Of a stretch of 64,000 nucleotides of DNA, positions 17,825 to 26,900 are shown one piece after another. Source of the stretch: Streptomyces flavochromogenes (GTDB taxonomy: Bacteria > Actinomycetota > Actinomycetes > Streptomycetales > Streptomycetaceae); the NCBI RefSeq assembly GCF_000717595.1, contig NZ_JNZO01000039.1:8965-72964 (forward strand), in the 5' to 3' direction. The position numbers were made by a program, and so were the translations under genes. The notes beneath the pieces are model-generated. The model worked only from the letters and a program-made list of their open reading frames with translations. It ran no database searches and had not been told where the DNA came from. The number at the start of each line of letters is the position of its first letter. Within the stretch, counting starts at the first letter, position 1.

Positions 17825-19921
17825 ATGGCCCTCAGCCCCGTCCCGGCCCCCGGCCGCCCCACCGGCCCTCCGATCGGCCACGCGCCGGGACGCCCTGCCG
17901 GGCGCCAACCCGGGGCCGCTGCCGGTATCGGCGCCGCGCCACCGCGCGCGGCGCGGCCCGCAGAGCTCCCCTCGGTGCACAACGCGCTTCTCTGCGTGGC
18001 CCTGCCCGCTCTCGCCGTCTGCGCCGAGCACGGCCAGCTCACCGGCGAGGGACCCGAGGGCGTGTACACGGCGGGGCGACGGCTCCTCTCCCGCTGCGTC
18101 CTGCGCGTGGCGGGGCGTGAGCCGGTCGCCCTCCAGGGCCGAATGGCGGCCGCGGACCGGGCGGTGTTCCTCGGAGCCGTCCGCGTCCCCGGGGACATGG
18201 GCCCCGATCCCGGGCTCGCCGTCGAACGCACACGGAGCGCCGACGGCACCGAACGGATCACCCTCCGCAGCGCCGTCGCCCGCCCCCTCCGGCTCCCCCT
18301 GGAAATCGCTCTGGGGTCGGATCTCGCGGACCTGGGCGCGGTGGCGTCCGGCCGGCCCGGACCCGAGCTCACTGCGAGCGTCCACGGCACCGGCCTGCGC
18401 TGGACCGGCGGCGGCGGGCGATCCGTCACCGTCACGGCGGATCCGCCGCCCATGGACGCCCTGGCGGCGGCGGGCGTCCTCCGCTGGGAGGCAGAGCTGG
18501 CGCCCGGGGGCACGTTCACGGTCCGGTTGCGGGTACACGACGGCTCGCCCGGGCGGCCCACCGGCGCTCCGGGCGGTGCGGGGCGGCCCGGAGGCCACGT
18601 CCTCGCCGAAGCCCTCGCCGAGGGCGACGACACCCGTCCCGGGGAGCTTCTGCGCGCCTCCGTCGAGGACCTGCGGGCCCTGCTCCAGCGCGACCCGGCG
18701 CACCCGGCGGACGTCCACCTCGCCGCAGGCGTCCCCTGGCGCTGCGGACCCGTCACCGCCGAGGCCCTCTGGGCGGCACGGATGGCCCTGCCCCTCGGCA
18801 CCCGGCTCGCCGTCACCACCCTGCGCGCCCTCGGGCGCACCCAACTCTCCGGCGGCGGAGCCGAGTCCGGCCGCATCCTGGGACCTCTCAGGGACGCCGG
18901 CCCGCACCTGCCGCCCCGCTGCACCGGCATCGAGGCCACCCTCGCCTGTCCGGTCGTGCTCGCCGAGGCCCGCCGCTGGGGACTGCCGGCGGCGGACCTC
19001 GAAGAGCTGCTGCCCGTGGCGGAGCGCTGCCTCGACTGGCTGCGCCGGACGGCCGGCGCGAGCGGGCTGGTGCCGGACCCGGGGCCCGCCGGGCCCTGGC
19101 GCGCCGAGACACAGGCACACGCGCATCGCGCGGCGCTGCTCGGCGCGGACCTGCTCGACGCCTGCGGCAGGCCCGGGGGAGACGCACTGCGCGATGCGGC
19201 AGAGACCCTGCGCGAGCGCTTCCGGAGGGAGTTCTGGCTCGACGACCGGGCCGGCGGCCGGCCTGCCGTCGCCCGTGGACCGGACGGGCGGACCTGGTCC
19301 CAGCTCGGTGGCTGGGCCGCGCACCTGCTCGACACCGGGCTGCTGGGCGGCGGCCGACTCGCCCACGGGCTGCTGGACAGGACGGAGACCGAACAGGTGG
19401 CGAGACTGCTCGGGACCCCTGCCCTGGACTCCGGCTGGGGGCTGCGCAGTCTGGGCGCCAAGGAGCCGGGACACAACCCCTTCGGCCACCGTGCGGGTGC
19501 GGTGCGGGTGCACGAGACGGCGGTCGCCGTGGCAGGACTCGCCGCCCTCGGCCACGAGAAGGAGGCCGCCTCACTGCTCCGCGGGCTGCTCGACGCGGCG
19601 GAGGCCTTCACGTACCGGCTGCCCGAGATGTACGCGGGGGAGCAGCGCACGGCGGGCGGGCGACCGGTGCCGCACCCCGCCGCGTGCCGGCCGGCGGCGG
19701 TCGCGGCAGCCGGAGCCGTCCACGCGCTGCTCGCCCTCGCCGGAATCCGGCCGGACGCGCCGGGCCGGTCCGTGACGACGCATCCCCTGAGGTCGGCGCC
19801 GCTCGGAGCGATCCGGTTCTCGGGGCTCGTGGTCGCGGGTGAGCCGTTCGCCGTGCGGGTCGGCAGGCTCGGTCTCGGTATGGTCGAGGAGGCCGCAGAG
19901 GGCCTTCAACTGGGGGTGTGA
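17825..19921 (+). CDS. Glycogen-debranching-like protein (amylo-alpha-1,6-glucosidase type)
   Basis: About 698 residues. An N-terminal beta-rich segment (residues 60-260, from LLCVALPALAVCAEHGQL) corresponds to the glycogen-debranching N-terminal domain. It is followed by an alpha/alpha barrel-like part with GVPWRCGPVTAEALWAARMALPLGT and WLDDRAGGRPAVARGPDG, TWSQLGGWAAHLLDTGLL and RVHETAVAVAGLAALG. Similar proteins act on alpha-1,6 branches of glycogen or trehalose-derived glucans, but the catalytic acids are not certain here. The start is uncertain: ATG 17825 follows a Pro-rich stretch with no clear ribosome site. A different-frame ATG at 17706 overlaps the previous stop but does not lead into this domain. 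Confidence 0.72.
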   Translation: MALSPVPAPGRPTGPPIGHAPGRPAGRQPGAAAGIGAAPPRAARPAELPSVHNALLCVALPALAVCAEHGQLTGEGPEGVYTAGRRLLSRCVLRVAGREPVALQGRMAAADRAVFLGAVRVPGDMGPDPGLAVERTRSADGTERITLRSAVARPLRLPLEIALGSDLADLGAVASGRPGPELTASVHGTGLRWTGGGGRSVTVTADPPPMDALAAAGVLRWEAELAPGGTFTVRLRVHDGSPGRPTGAPGGAGRPGGHVLAEALAEGDDTRPGELLRASVEDLRALLQRDPAHPADVHLAAGVPWRCGPVTAEALWAARMALPLGTRLAVTTLRALGRTQLSGGGAESGRILGPLRDAGPHLPPRCTGIEATLACPVVLAEARRWGLPAADLEELLPVAERCLDWLRRTAGASGLVPDPGPAGPWRAETQAHAHRAALLGADLLDACGRPGGDALRDAAETLRERFRREFWLDDRAGGRPAVARGPDGRTWSQLGGWAAHLLDTGLLGGGRLAHGLLDRTETEQVARLLGTPALDSGWGLRSLGAKEPGHNPFGHRAGAVRVHETAVAVAGLAALGHEKEAASLLRGLLDAAEAFTYRLPEMYAGEQRTAGGRPVPHPAACRPAAVAAAGAVHALLALAGIRPDAPGRSVTTHPLRSAPLGAIRFSGLVVAGEPFAVRVGRLGLGMVEEAAEGLQLGV

Positions 19922-20000
19922 CGGGATGCCGGGCACAGACACGACGGAAGCCTCGCGGCCAGGCGTGGAAGTCAGCGTGGATGCCCCCGAGGGGCGTGCT

Positions 20001-20031
20001 TATCGTCAGGAAGACGACTATGATCGCGGCA
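20001..20031 (+). promoter_or_regulatory. Leaderless promoter with overlapping candidate operator
   Basis: TATGAT at 20019-20024 is a good -10 element and lies six bases before the ATG at 20031. Immediately upstream, TCGTC-AGGAA-GACGA (20003-20017) is a perfect 5-bp inverted repeat, extendable with mismatches to TATCGTC and GACGACTA. It overlaps the promoter, a position suited to repression. Confidence 0.5.
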
Positions 20032-20870
20032 TGCCTCCCTACGACCCGTCGGCCTTTCCGCCCTTCGCCGTGACCGTCGATCTGGTCGTGCTCACCGTGC
20101 GCCGCCATGCGCTCTGCACCCTGGTCGTGCGACGGGGAGAGGCGCCGTACCAGGGGCGTTGGGCGCTGCCCGGCGGCTTCGTGCGTGAGGACGAGGACCT
20201 CAGTGGTGCCGCCGCGCGCGAGTTGGTCGAGGAGACGGGCCTCTGCGCCCACGACCCGGCCGCCCCGCCGCCCGTGCCGAGCAACGGCGCACACCTGGAG
20301 CAGCTGGCGACCTACGGGGCGCCCGACCGTGACCCCCGCATGCGGGTGGTCAGCGTCGCGCACCTGGCGCTCGCCCCGGACCTTCCCGCGCCGCGGGCCG
20401 GGGGCGACGCGAACAGCGCCCGGTGGGCACCCGTCGAGGAGCTGCTCGGAGAAGACGTGCTCGCCGGGACCGCGGAGGCCATCGGAGTGGCCCATGGCGC
20501 CGGCGCTGCCGGGGACTCCGGTGACATGGCGGGTGGCGAGAAGCAAGGCGGCCCGGTGGCGCTCGCCTTCGACCATGCCCGCATCCTCGCCGACGGGGTG
20601 GAGCGGGCCCGCTCCAAGATCGAGTACTCCTCCCTGGCCACGGCCTTCTGCCCGCCGGAGTTCACGGTCGGAGAGCTGCGGCGCGTCTACGAGGCCGTCT
20701 GGGGTGTGGCCCTGGATCCGCGCAACTTCCATCGGAAGGTGACCGGCACGCCCGGCTTCCTCGTGCCGGCCGGTGGCACCACGACTCGTCAGGGCGGACG
20801 CCCGGCCCAGCTCTTCAGGGCAGGTGGGGCCACTCTCCTCAACCCGCCGATGTTGCGCCCCGAGGTCTGA
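20031..20870 (+). CDS. Nudix-domain transcriptional regulator, NrtR-like
   Basis: Predicted 279 residues. The N-terminal half is a Nudix hydrolase domain with an intact box, starting GGFVRED and ending RELVEETGL, that keeps the G-x5-E-x7-RE-x2-EE-x-G pattern. The C-terminal part has a winged-helix segment, IEYSSLATAFCPPEFTVGELRRVYEAVWG followed by NFHRKVTGTPGFLVP, as in the NrtR regulators of NAD synthesis. ATG at 20031 is preferred over 19926 because a -10 element lies six bases before it. NrtR proteins usually have a degenerate Nudix box and sense ADP-ribose; the full box here may mean retained hydrolase activity. No NAD gene is adjacent, so the regulon must be elsewhere. Confidence 0.82.
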   Translation: MPPYDPSAFPPFAVTVDLVVLTVRRHALCTLVVRRGEAPYQGRWALPGGFVREDEDLSGAAARELVEETGLCAHDPAAPPPVPSNGAHLEQLATYGAPDRDPRMRVVSVAHLALAPDLPAPRAGGDANSARWAPVEELLGEDVLAGTAEAIGVAHGAGAAGDSGDMAGGEKQGGPVALAFDHARILADGVERARSKIEYSSLATAFCPPEFTVGELRRVYEAVWGVALDPRNFHRKVTGTPGFLVPAGGTTTRQGGRPAQLFRAGGATLLNPPMLRPEV

Positions 20871-20992
20871 CAGACCGGTGTTTCCGGCGCTCCTGGGCGC
20901 CAACCCTACGCCGAAAGTCCGAAATGTAGCGTTATCTTGCTGCGGTAGCGCCGCCCTGCCGCGGAGCGGTGTCATCTACCGCGAGAGAAGCG

Positions 20993-22825
20993 ATGCTCCA
21001 GGCAATCGGACTGACCAGCACCCCCCGCCGCGATCGCCCACCCGCCGTGGACGATCTGACGTTCGAGGCCCGGCCGGGTACCGTGACGGCTCTCCTCGGT
21101 ACCGCGGGCTCCGGCAAGACCACCGCGCTCCGGCTCATGCTCGAACTCGAGCCGGGCCGCGGGATCACCTACTTCCGGGGTCGGCCGCTGCACCGCATCG
21201 CCCACCCCCCGCGCGAGGTCGGCGTTCTCCTCGGCGACATCCCCGGGCACCCCTCCCGCACACTCCGGGGCCAGCTGCGGATGCTCTGCGCCGCCACGGG
21301 GGTTCCCGCCTCTCGGGCCGGGGAACTGTCCCGGGTCGTCGGTCTCGACGGCCTGGAGCGCCGGCGGATCGGCACCCTGCCGATCGGGGCCGATCGCCGA
21401 CTCGGCCTCGCCTCCGCCCTGTTGGGTGACCCGCACACCCTGCTGCTCGACGAGCCGGGCGCCGGCCTCTCCGTATCCGAGAGCGCCTGGCTGTACGAGC
21501 TGCTGCGGGCGCACGCGGACGACGGGGGAACCGTGCTGTACACCACGGCGGATCCCAAGGACGCGGTGCGCAACGCCGACCGGGTCGTGACGCTCGACGG
21601 TGGGCGACTCGTCGCCGACCAGGACGTCACCGAGTTCGCCCGTACCCGGCTGCGCCCCCGCGTCGCCGTCCGCACCCCGCAGGCCGCACGGCTCGCCGCG
21701 GTCGTGACCCAGGAGGCCAGGGCCGCACGTCGGCCGGTCGAGGTCGTCGCCGAGGACGGCAACCGGCTGTCCGTCTACGGGAGCGACTGCGCGGCCGTCG
21801 GCGACACGGCGTTCCGCCATGGCGTACCGATCCACCTGCTCGCCGCCGAGACCGGCGACATCGACGGCATGGCCGGCAGTTTGCCCGTTCGGCGTACCCC
21901 GACGGGAGAGGCCGGCCCGGTATCCGGCTCCGGGCGTGCGGTCGAAGTCGGCGGCTCCGTGACCGGTGACCCCGTACCCACGGACTCCGTACCCCCTGCT
22001 GCCGTGACCGGTGACCCCGCTGCCGGGGAGCGGGGTGGGGCCCGGAGGCCCGCCCGCTCGCCCCTGCGGCCGTTGCGGTACGAGATCCATCGCCTCCTGG
22101 GCGTGCCGTCCACGCCGCTCGTCGCGGCGGCCGTCCTGCTCGGCTCCGTGACCATCGCCCTCCTCCTCGGACGGGGCGGGAGCGCCGCCGTGCCCGCGGT
22201 CGTGGCCGGCTGGCCCGCGCTCTTCCCGCTGCCGCCCGCGGCGCTCGGGGCCGGACTGCTCGGCGCCTTCTCCTTCGGTGAGGAGTACCGCTATCCCGCG
22301 CTCACCACGGGCCGGGGAGCGGTTCCGCGCAGACCCGGCCTGCTGCTGGCGAAACTGACCGTGGCGGCGGCCGTCGCCCTGGTGCTCGGGGCGGCCGTCG
22401 CTGTGGTGGATCTTGAGGCTCTGAGGTTCGTCTACGGCGGAGAGTTGATCGCCGTACCGAAGAACTGGCCGACTCTCTGCGCGAGTTGGCTGGGGCTGAT
22501 GGTCGGCTGCGCCTGGGCCGGAGTCCTCGGCGCCGGGGTGTTCCGGGCGGCCGCGGCCGGTGTGGCGGCGGTCCTCGCGGTTCCGGTCGCCTTCGTCCCG
22601 CTGCTCCAGAAGGTGCTGACCGGACCTTCGGTGCGGTCGGCCGCCGGACTTCCGGCGCGGCTCCGGGAGTTCGCCGGTCCGCAGTGGTCCCCGGCGGTGG
22701 ATCGCTGGCTGGCGGGCGCGCTGCGGGTGCTCGGGCAGCCCGCGGGAGTGGCTCTCTCTCTGACGTTGACCGGATTGCTCTGCGCCTATGTGTTCACCGG
22801 CCTTCGTCGTAAGGCGCGTTGGTGA
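20993..22825 (+). CDS. ABC transporter ATPase fused to membrane domain
   Basis: A 610-residue protein. Residues 1-220 are an ABC ATPase with Walker A LLGTAGSGKTTALR and Walker B TLLLDEPGAG. The signature region is LPIGADRRLGLASALLG rather than LSGGQ. After a Gly/Pro-rich linker (about 300-355), the C-terminal 250 residues form about six membrane helices (VAAAVLLGSVTIALLLG, LPPAALGAGLLGAFSFG, LTVAAAVALVLGAAVAVV and others). ATG at 20993 follows GAGAGAAG. The fused ABC-2-like layout suggests a half-transporter or export system; the substrate is unknown. In S. coelicolor a comparable gene sits next to whiH, from memory. Confidence 0.83.
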   Translation: MLQAIGLTSTPRRDRPPAVDDLTFEARPGTVTALLGTAGSGKTTALRLMLELEPGRGITYFRGRPLHRIAHPPREVGVLLGDIPGHPSRTLRGQLRMLCAATGVPASRAGELSRVVGLDGLERRRIGTLPIGADRRLGLASALLGDPHTLLLDEPGAGLSVSESAWLYELLRAHADDGGTVLYTTADPKDAVRNADRVVTLDGGRLVADQDVTEFARTRLRPRVAVRTPQAARLAAVVTQEARAARRPVEVVAEDGNRLSVYGSDCAAVGDTAFRHGVPIHLLAAETGDIDGMAGSLPVRRTPTGEAGPVSGSGRAVEVGGSVTGDPVPTDSVPPAAVTGDPAAGERGGARRPARSPLRPLRYEIHRLLGVPSTPLVAAAVLLGSVTIALLLGRGGSAAVPAVVAGWPALFPLPPAALGAGLLGAFSFGEEYRYPALTTGRGAVPRRPGLLLAKLTVAAAVALVLGAAVAVVDLEALRFVYGGELIAVPKNWPTLCASWLGLMVGCAWAGVLGAGVFRAAAAGVAAVLAVPVAFVPLLQKVLTGPSVRSAAGLPARLREFAGPQWSPAVDRWLAGALRVLGQPAGVALSLTLTGLLCAYVFTGLRRKARW

Positions 22826-22866
22826 TCACTTGCGGACCTAAAGGTTCCGGTTCGCGGTCAACTCTC

Positions 22867-22893
22867 TTGAAATGTGCCCGTTATGTCCGATAA
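22867..22893 (+). promoter_or_regulatory. Candidate sigma-WhiG promoter of whiH
   Basis: TCCGATAA at 22886-22893 matches the FliA/WhiG -10 consensus GCCGATAA at seven of eight bases. Fifteen bases upstream is TTGA at 22867-22870, a weak match to the TAAA -35. whiH is known to depend on sigma-WhiG in S. coelicolor, which supports the call. Confidence 0.55.
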
Positions 22894-22985
22894 ATCGTCA
22901 ATTGTGTAGGGGGTGCCGATCACCCTTTCGTGTGCTTTTCACCAAAGACCTCAAGGGTCACGGAGGCAGCGCCGACAAAGGATGC

Positions 22986-23873
22986 GTGAGTACCCTTGCG
23001 CACACCATGATGACCGCCGCCCGCTCCGTCGACTCCGGCCTCGGCGCCCCGGGCGATCTCGACCGCTACCCCTACGCGGAGGCGCCCGCCGCCGGCCGCG
23101 TGGGCCCGCCCTCCTGGGAGGGGGTGGACACCGACCTGGGCCGCGTCGGCCGCCGCAGCGCCGGCAACCGCGGGCGCGGGCTCCACGGCCAGCTCGTCCA
23201 GCAGCTCGGCCAGATGATCGTCTCCGGCGATCTCGGCGCCGACCGCCCGCTCGTCCCCGAGGAGATCGGTCAGCGGTTCGAGGTCTCGCGCACCGTCGTC
23301 CGGGAGTCGCTGCGCGTGCTCGAGGCCAAGGGGCTCGTCAGCGCCCGCCCGAACGTCGGCACCCGCGTCAGGCCCGTCAGCGACTGGAACCTGCTCGACC
23401 CCGACATCATCGAGTGGCGCGCCTTCGGCCCGCAGCGCGACGACCAGCGCCGTGAGCTGAACGAGCTGCGCTGGACGATCGAGCCCCTGGCCGCCCGCCT
23501 CGCCGCCGGGCACGGTCGCGAGGACGTGCAGCAGCGTCTCGCCGACATGGTCGAGATCATGGGCCACGCGTTCGCCCAGGGGGACGGCATCACGTTCTCC
23601 CGCGCCGACACCGAGTTCCACTCGCTCCTCATCCAGCTCGCCGGGAACCGGATGCTGGAGCACCTCTCCGGCATCGTCGGCGCGGCGCTCCAGGTGTCCG
23701 GCGGCCCCGTCACGGGCTGTGACCGCCCGAGCGAGGCCTGTCTCGGGCACCACGCGCGGATCGTGGACGCGCTCGCCGCGGGCGACGCCCTCGGAGCCGA
23801 GACGGCGATGCGAGCCCTGCTCACGGTCCACCCCGAGGTGGAGCGCGTCGTCCCCGCCCCTCGCGAACACTGA
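22986..23873 (+). CDS. whiH: Sporulation transcription factor WhiH (GntR/FadR family)
   Basis: A 295-residue regulator needed in Streptomyces for sporulation septation of aerial hyphae. The N-terminal 60 residues are variable. The winged helix-turn-helix is at about 65-140 (LVQQLGQMIVSGDLGADRPLVPEEIG, FEVSRTVVRESLRVLEAKGLV, NVGTRVRP), followed by an FCD ligand-binding domain (ELRWTIEPLAARLAA, DTEFHSLLIQLAGNRML, HHARIVDALAAGDA). GTG at 22986 follows AAAGGA and gives MSTLAHTMM; ATG codons at 23007 and 23010 are alternatives. Its position beside hrdB and behind a WhiG-like promoter confirms the identity. Family FCD domains bind small acids; the WhiH ligand is not known. Confidence 0.93.
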   Translation: MSTLAHTMMTAARSVDSGLGAPGDLDRYPYAEAPAAGRVGPPSWEGVDTDLGRVGRRSAGNRGRGLHGQLVQQLGQMIVSGDLGADRPLVPEEIGQRFEVSRTVVRESLRVLEAKGLVSARPNVGTRVRPVSDWNLLDPDIIEWRAFGPQRDDQRRELNELRWTIEPLAARLAAGHGREDVQQRLADMVEIMGHAFAQGDGITFSRADTEFHSLLIQLAGNRMLEHLSGIVGAALQVSGGPVTGCDRPSEACLGHHARIVDALAAGDALGAETAMRALLTVHPEVERVVPAPREH

Positions 23874-24250
23874 CCCGCGGGCCGTGGCCGGGAGCGCGGA
23901 GGCGTGGACATCGCGCGCCGCCGGGTCCGAGCGCCGCCCGGGGAGCCCGGAAGGGTTTCCCCGGCCGGTGCCAGGATTCGGGCGGAGTGAATGTACGCTG
24001 ATATATCCCTCTGCGTTGATTTGTCGCACATGAGGTGTGACTCGGGCCACGAAGATTGGGCGTAACACTCCTCCGAGCCGTGCGATGACCTAAGAGGTGA
24101 CAGCCGAGGAAGGAATACAGCAGCCGATGGAGGCGCTGTGCAGTTCCCCGGTCCAGCCCGCGCCGTCGGCACATTCCCCGTCGACGGTCGTCGGCTCCAG
24201 CCCTCCAGGGCGGGGCCGGAAGCCGTTTCCATCGTTCCGAGAGGTTGTTC
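23874..24250 (+). other. 377-base whiH-hrdB intergenic region
   Basis: Holds the ECF-like hrdB promoter (24038-24066) and a long 5' leader of about 180 bases with no coding pattern. An AT-rich GTACGCTGATATATCCC segment at about 23993-24009 is unusual for this genome and could be a further promoter or binding site. No gene seen. Confidence 0.5.
24038..24066 (+). promoter_or_regulatory. ECF-type promoter for hrdB
   Basis: TGACTC at 24038-24043, 17-base spacer, CGTAAC at 24061-24066. This is ECF-sigma geometry rather than a HrdB-type TTGACA/TANNNT promoter. hrdB of S. griseus and S. coelicolor is known to be transcribed mainly by the ECF factor ShbA, which this site would suit. Confidence 0.5.
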
Positions 24251-25798
24251 GTGTCGGCCAGCACATCCCGTACGCTCCCGCCGGAGATCGCCGAGTCCGA
24301 GTCTGTGATGGCGCTCATCGAGCGGGGAAAGGCTGATGGGCAGATCGCCGGCGATGACGTGCGTCGGGCCTTCGAGGCTGACCAGATTCCGCCAACCCAG
24401 TGGAAGAATGTTCTGCGCAGCCTCAATCAGATCCTCGAGGAAGAGGGTGTGACGCTGATGGTCAGTGCAGCGGAGTCGCCGAAGCGCGCCCGCAAGAGCG
24501 TCGCCGCGAAGAGCCCGGCCAAGCGCACCGCCACCAAGACCGTCACCGCCAGGACGACCGTGACGAAGACGACCGTCACGGCCGCCACGGCCTCCGCGGC
24601 AGAGGGCGACGACCCGGCCGACGAGGCCGGATCCGCCGCCAAGAAGGCGGCTGCGAAGAAGACCGTCGCCAAGAAGACGGTGGCCAAGAAGACCGTCGCC
24701 AAGAAGACGGCGGCCAAGAAGACCGCGTCCAAGAAGGACGCCGACGAAGCCGTCGAGGGCGAAGAGCTGCTCGAGGACGTCGCGCCCGGCAAGGGCGAGG
24801 AAGAAGAGACCGAGGGCGAGAGCAAGGGCTTCGTCCTGTCCGACGAGGACGAGGACGACGCTCCGGCGCAGCAGGTCGCCGTCGCCGGTGCCACCGCCGA
24901 CCCGGTCAAGGACTACCTCAAGCAGATCGGCAAGGTCCCGCTCCTCAATGCCGAGCAGGAGGTCGAGCTCGCCAAGCGCATCGAGGCCGGCCTGTTCGCC
25001 GAGGACAAGCTCGCGAACTCGGACAAGCTCGCGCCGAAGCTCAAGCGCGAGCTGGAGATCATCGCCGAGGACGGCCGCCGGGCCAAGAACCACCTCCTGG
25101 AGGCCAACCTCCGTCTGGTGGTCTCGCTGGCCAAGCGCTACACCGGCCGCGGCATGCTCTTCCTGGACCTGATCCAGGAGGGCAACCTGGGTCTGATCCG
25201 CGCGGTCGAGAAGTTCGACTACACCAAGGGCTACAAGTTCTCCACGTACGCCACCTGGTGGATCCGTCAGGCGATCACCCGCGCCATGGCCGACCAGGCC
25301 CGCACCATCCGTATCCCGGTGCACATGGTCGAGGTCATCAACAAGCTCGCGCGTGTGCAGCGTCAGATGCTCCAGGACCTGGGCCGTGAGCCCACCCCGG
25401 AGGAGCTGGCCAAGGAGCTCGACATGACCCCTGAGAAGGTCATCGAGGTCCAGAAGTACGGTCGTGAGCCGATCTCCCTCCACACCCCGCTGGGTGAGGA
25501 CGGCGACAGCGAGTTCGGCGACCTGATCGAGGACTCCGAGGCGGTCGTTCCGGCCGACGCGGTGAGCTTCACGCTTCTCCAGGAGCAGCTGCACTCCGTG
25601 CTCGACACGCTCTCCGAGCGTGAGGCCGGCGTCGTCTCGATGCGCTTCGGCCTCACCGACGGTCAGCCGAAGACGCTGGACGAGATCGGCAAGGTCTACG
25701 GCGTGACCCGCGAGCGGATCCGCCAGATCGAGTCGAAGACCATGTCGAAGCTGCGCCACCCGTCGCGCTCGCAGGTGCTGCGCGACTACCTCGACTGA
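24251..25798 (+). CDS. hrdB: Principal RNA polymerase sigma factor HrdB
   Basis: The vegetative sigma-70 (group 1) factor, 515 residues. After a short conserved N-terminus ([16 protein letters not shown]) comes a Lys/Ala/Thr-rich region with tandem AKKTV units (about residues 130-160) and an acidic stretch. Region 1.2 follows ([16 protein letters not shown]), then region 2 ([45 protein letters not shown]), region 3, and region 4 ([20 protein letters not shown]). GTG at 24251 gives the family N-terminus behind GAGAGG; TTG at 24245 is in frame but unlikely. It ends at a strong hairpin and is transcribed from an ECF-like promoter. Confidence 0.98.
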   Translation: MSASTSRTLPPEIAESESVMALIERGKADGQIAGDDVRRAFEADQIPPTQWKNVLRSLNQILEEEGVTLMVSAAESPKRARKSVAAKSPAKRTATKTVTARTTVTKTTVTAATASAAEGDDPADEAGSAAKKAAAKKTVAKKTVAKKTVAKKTAAKKTASKKDADEAVEGEELLEDVAPGKGEEEETEGESKGFVLSDEDEDDAPAQQVAVAGATADPVKDYLKQIGKVPLLNAEQEVELAKRIEAGLFAEDKLANSDKLAPKLKRELEIIAEDGRRAKNHLLEANLRLVVSLAKRYTGRGMLFLDLIQEGNLGLIRAVEKFDYTKGYKFSTYATWWIRQAITRAMADQARTIRIPVHMVEVINKLARVQRQMLQDLGREPTPEELAKELDMTPEKVIEVQKYGREPISLHTPLGEDGDSEFGDLIEDSEAVVPADAVSFTLLQEQLHSVLDTLSEREAGVVSMRFGLTDGQPKTLDEIGKVYGVTRERIRQIESKTMSKLRHPSRSQVLRDYLD

Positions 25799-25854
25799 TC
25801 CGTGCCTCGGACGTCCGTGAGAGTGACGGACACGAGGCAGGAGCGGTATGCGGA

Positions 25855-25887
25855 AGGGCCCGGTTCCCCGAGGGGGAGCCGGGCCCT
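25855..25887. terminator. Terminator of hrdB
   Basis: Long hairpin, 9-bp outer arms AGGGCCCGG and complement extended inward by CCCC/GGGG pairing, 57 bases after the hrdB stop. Confidence 0.8.
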
Positions 25888-25967
25888 CCGGCTGTGTGCG
25901 GGGTGCACCGCGGGGCCGTGTGCTGGACTCTGGGTGAAGCGACATCACCGGAGAGTCAGGAGGCTCC

Positions 25968-26786
25968 ATGCGTGGTTCCCTCACCCGAGCATTGACGGGT
26001 GCTCTGGGCCTGATCGCGGCGGCGGCGGGACAGCTGGCCACGGCCGCACCCGTGGCCGCCGACAGCGTCGTGGTGGGCGGCCGGCAGGCCCAGATCACGG
26101 ACGCGCCCTGGGTCGTGGCGCTGTCCAGCCGTGACCGGTTCGGAGGTACGCGCGCGGGGCAGTTCTGCGGCGGCGTGCTCGTGGCGCCGACCAAGGTGCT
26201 CACGGCGGCCCACTGCCTGGGGCGTGAGGTCCTCGGCGGCGAACCGTGGGAGGTGCGCGATTTCGTCGTCATCGCGGGCCGCGCCGCGCTGCGCGGGCAG
26301 GGCGGGCAGGAGGTGCGGATCTCGGACACCTGGGTCAATCCCGACTACGACCCGACGACGAACTCGGGTGACCTCGCGGTACTGACGCTGGTGAGCGCGC
26401 TGCCGCAGTCGTACGTGATCGGCGTCGCCCGCACGGGAGACGCGGCGTACACGCCCGGCACGGAGGCGGACGTCTACGGCTGGGGCGACACCACCGGCAG
26501 CGGGACCTATGCCTCCGCGCTGCGGACGGCGCGGGTCCAGGTGCTGCCGGACGGCGCGTGCGAGCGAGCGTACCCGGGAGGGTTCGGCGTCCCCTACCGG
26601 GGCGACACCATGCTGTGCGCGGGCGACCCGCGCGGCGGCAAGGACGCGTGCCAGGGCGACAGCGGAGGCCCGCTCGTGGCGAAGGGGCTCCTCGTCGGCC
26701 TGGTGTCCTGGGGCAGCGGCTGTGGGCAGGCGGAGAACCCGGGGGTCTACACCCGCGTCTCCGCGGTCCTGCCGGAGAGCTTCTGA
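25968..26786 (+). CDS. Secreted trypsin-like serine protease (S1 family)
   Basis: A 272-residue exported endopeptidase. It has a signal peptide with two arginines and a hydrophobic core (TGALGLIAAAAGQLATAAPVAA, cleavage near residue 31). The mature start VVVGGRQAQITDAPW resembles IVGG of activated trypsins. The triad is His82 (LTAAHC), Asp134 (NSGDLAVLTL) and Ser231 (QGDSGGPLV). The S1-pocket aspartate lies six residues before the serine (KDACQGDSGG), which predicts cleavage after Arg or Lys. Cysteines at CGG/HC and CAGD/CQGD suggest standard disulfides. It is a single-gene unit with terminators on both sides and a position next to hrdB. Confidence 0.93.
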   Translation: MRGSLTRALTGALGLIAAAAGQLATAAPVAADSVVVGGRQAQITDAPWVVALSSRDRFGGTRAGQFCGGVLVAPTKVLTAAHCLGREVLGGEPWEVRDFVVIAGRAALRGQGGQEVRISDTWVNPDYDPTTNSGDLAVLTLVSALPQSYVIGVARTGDAAYTPGTEADVYGWGDTTGSGTYASALRTARVQVLPDGACERAYPGGFGVPYRGDTMLCAGDPRGGKDACQGDSGGPLVAKGLLVGLVSWGSGCGQAENPGVYTRVSAVLPESF

Positions 26787-26814
26787 TCCACAGCGGACAG
26801 TGGCGGTACGAGAA

Positions 26815-26854
26815 CGGGCGGCCACCCCCCTGCGAGTGCGGGGGTGGCCGCCCG
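26815..26854. terminator. Bidirectional terminator after the protease gene
   Basis: A 15-bp perfect stem (CGGGCGGCCACCCCC and complement) with a 10-base loop, between convergent genes. Confidence 0.85.
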
Positions 26855-26900
26855 TTGTCCGGTCATTGGCCGGATCTGGGCTCGTCGTGGAGGCGAGACG

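Noticed and set aside
23270..26338. Long minus-strand frame opposite whiH and hrdB
   Set aside because: Shadow of two well-supported genes; no recognisable motif.
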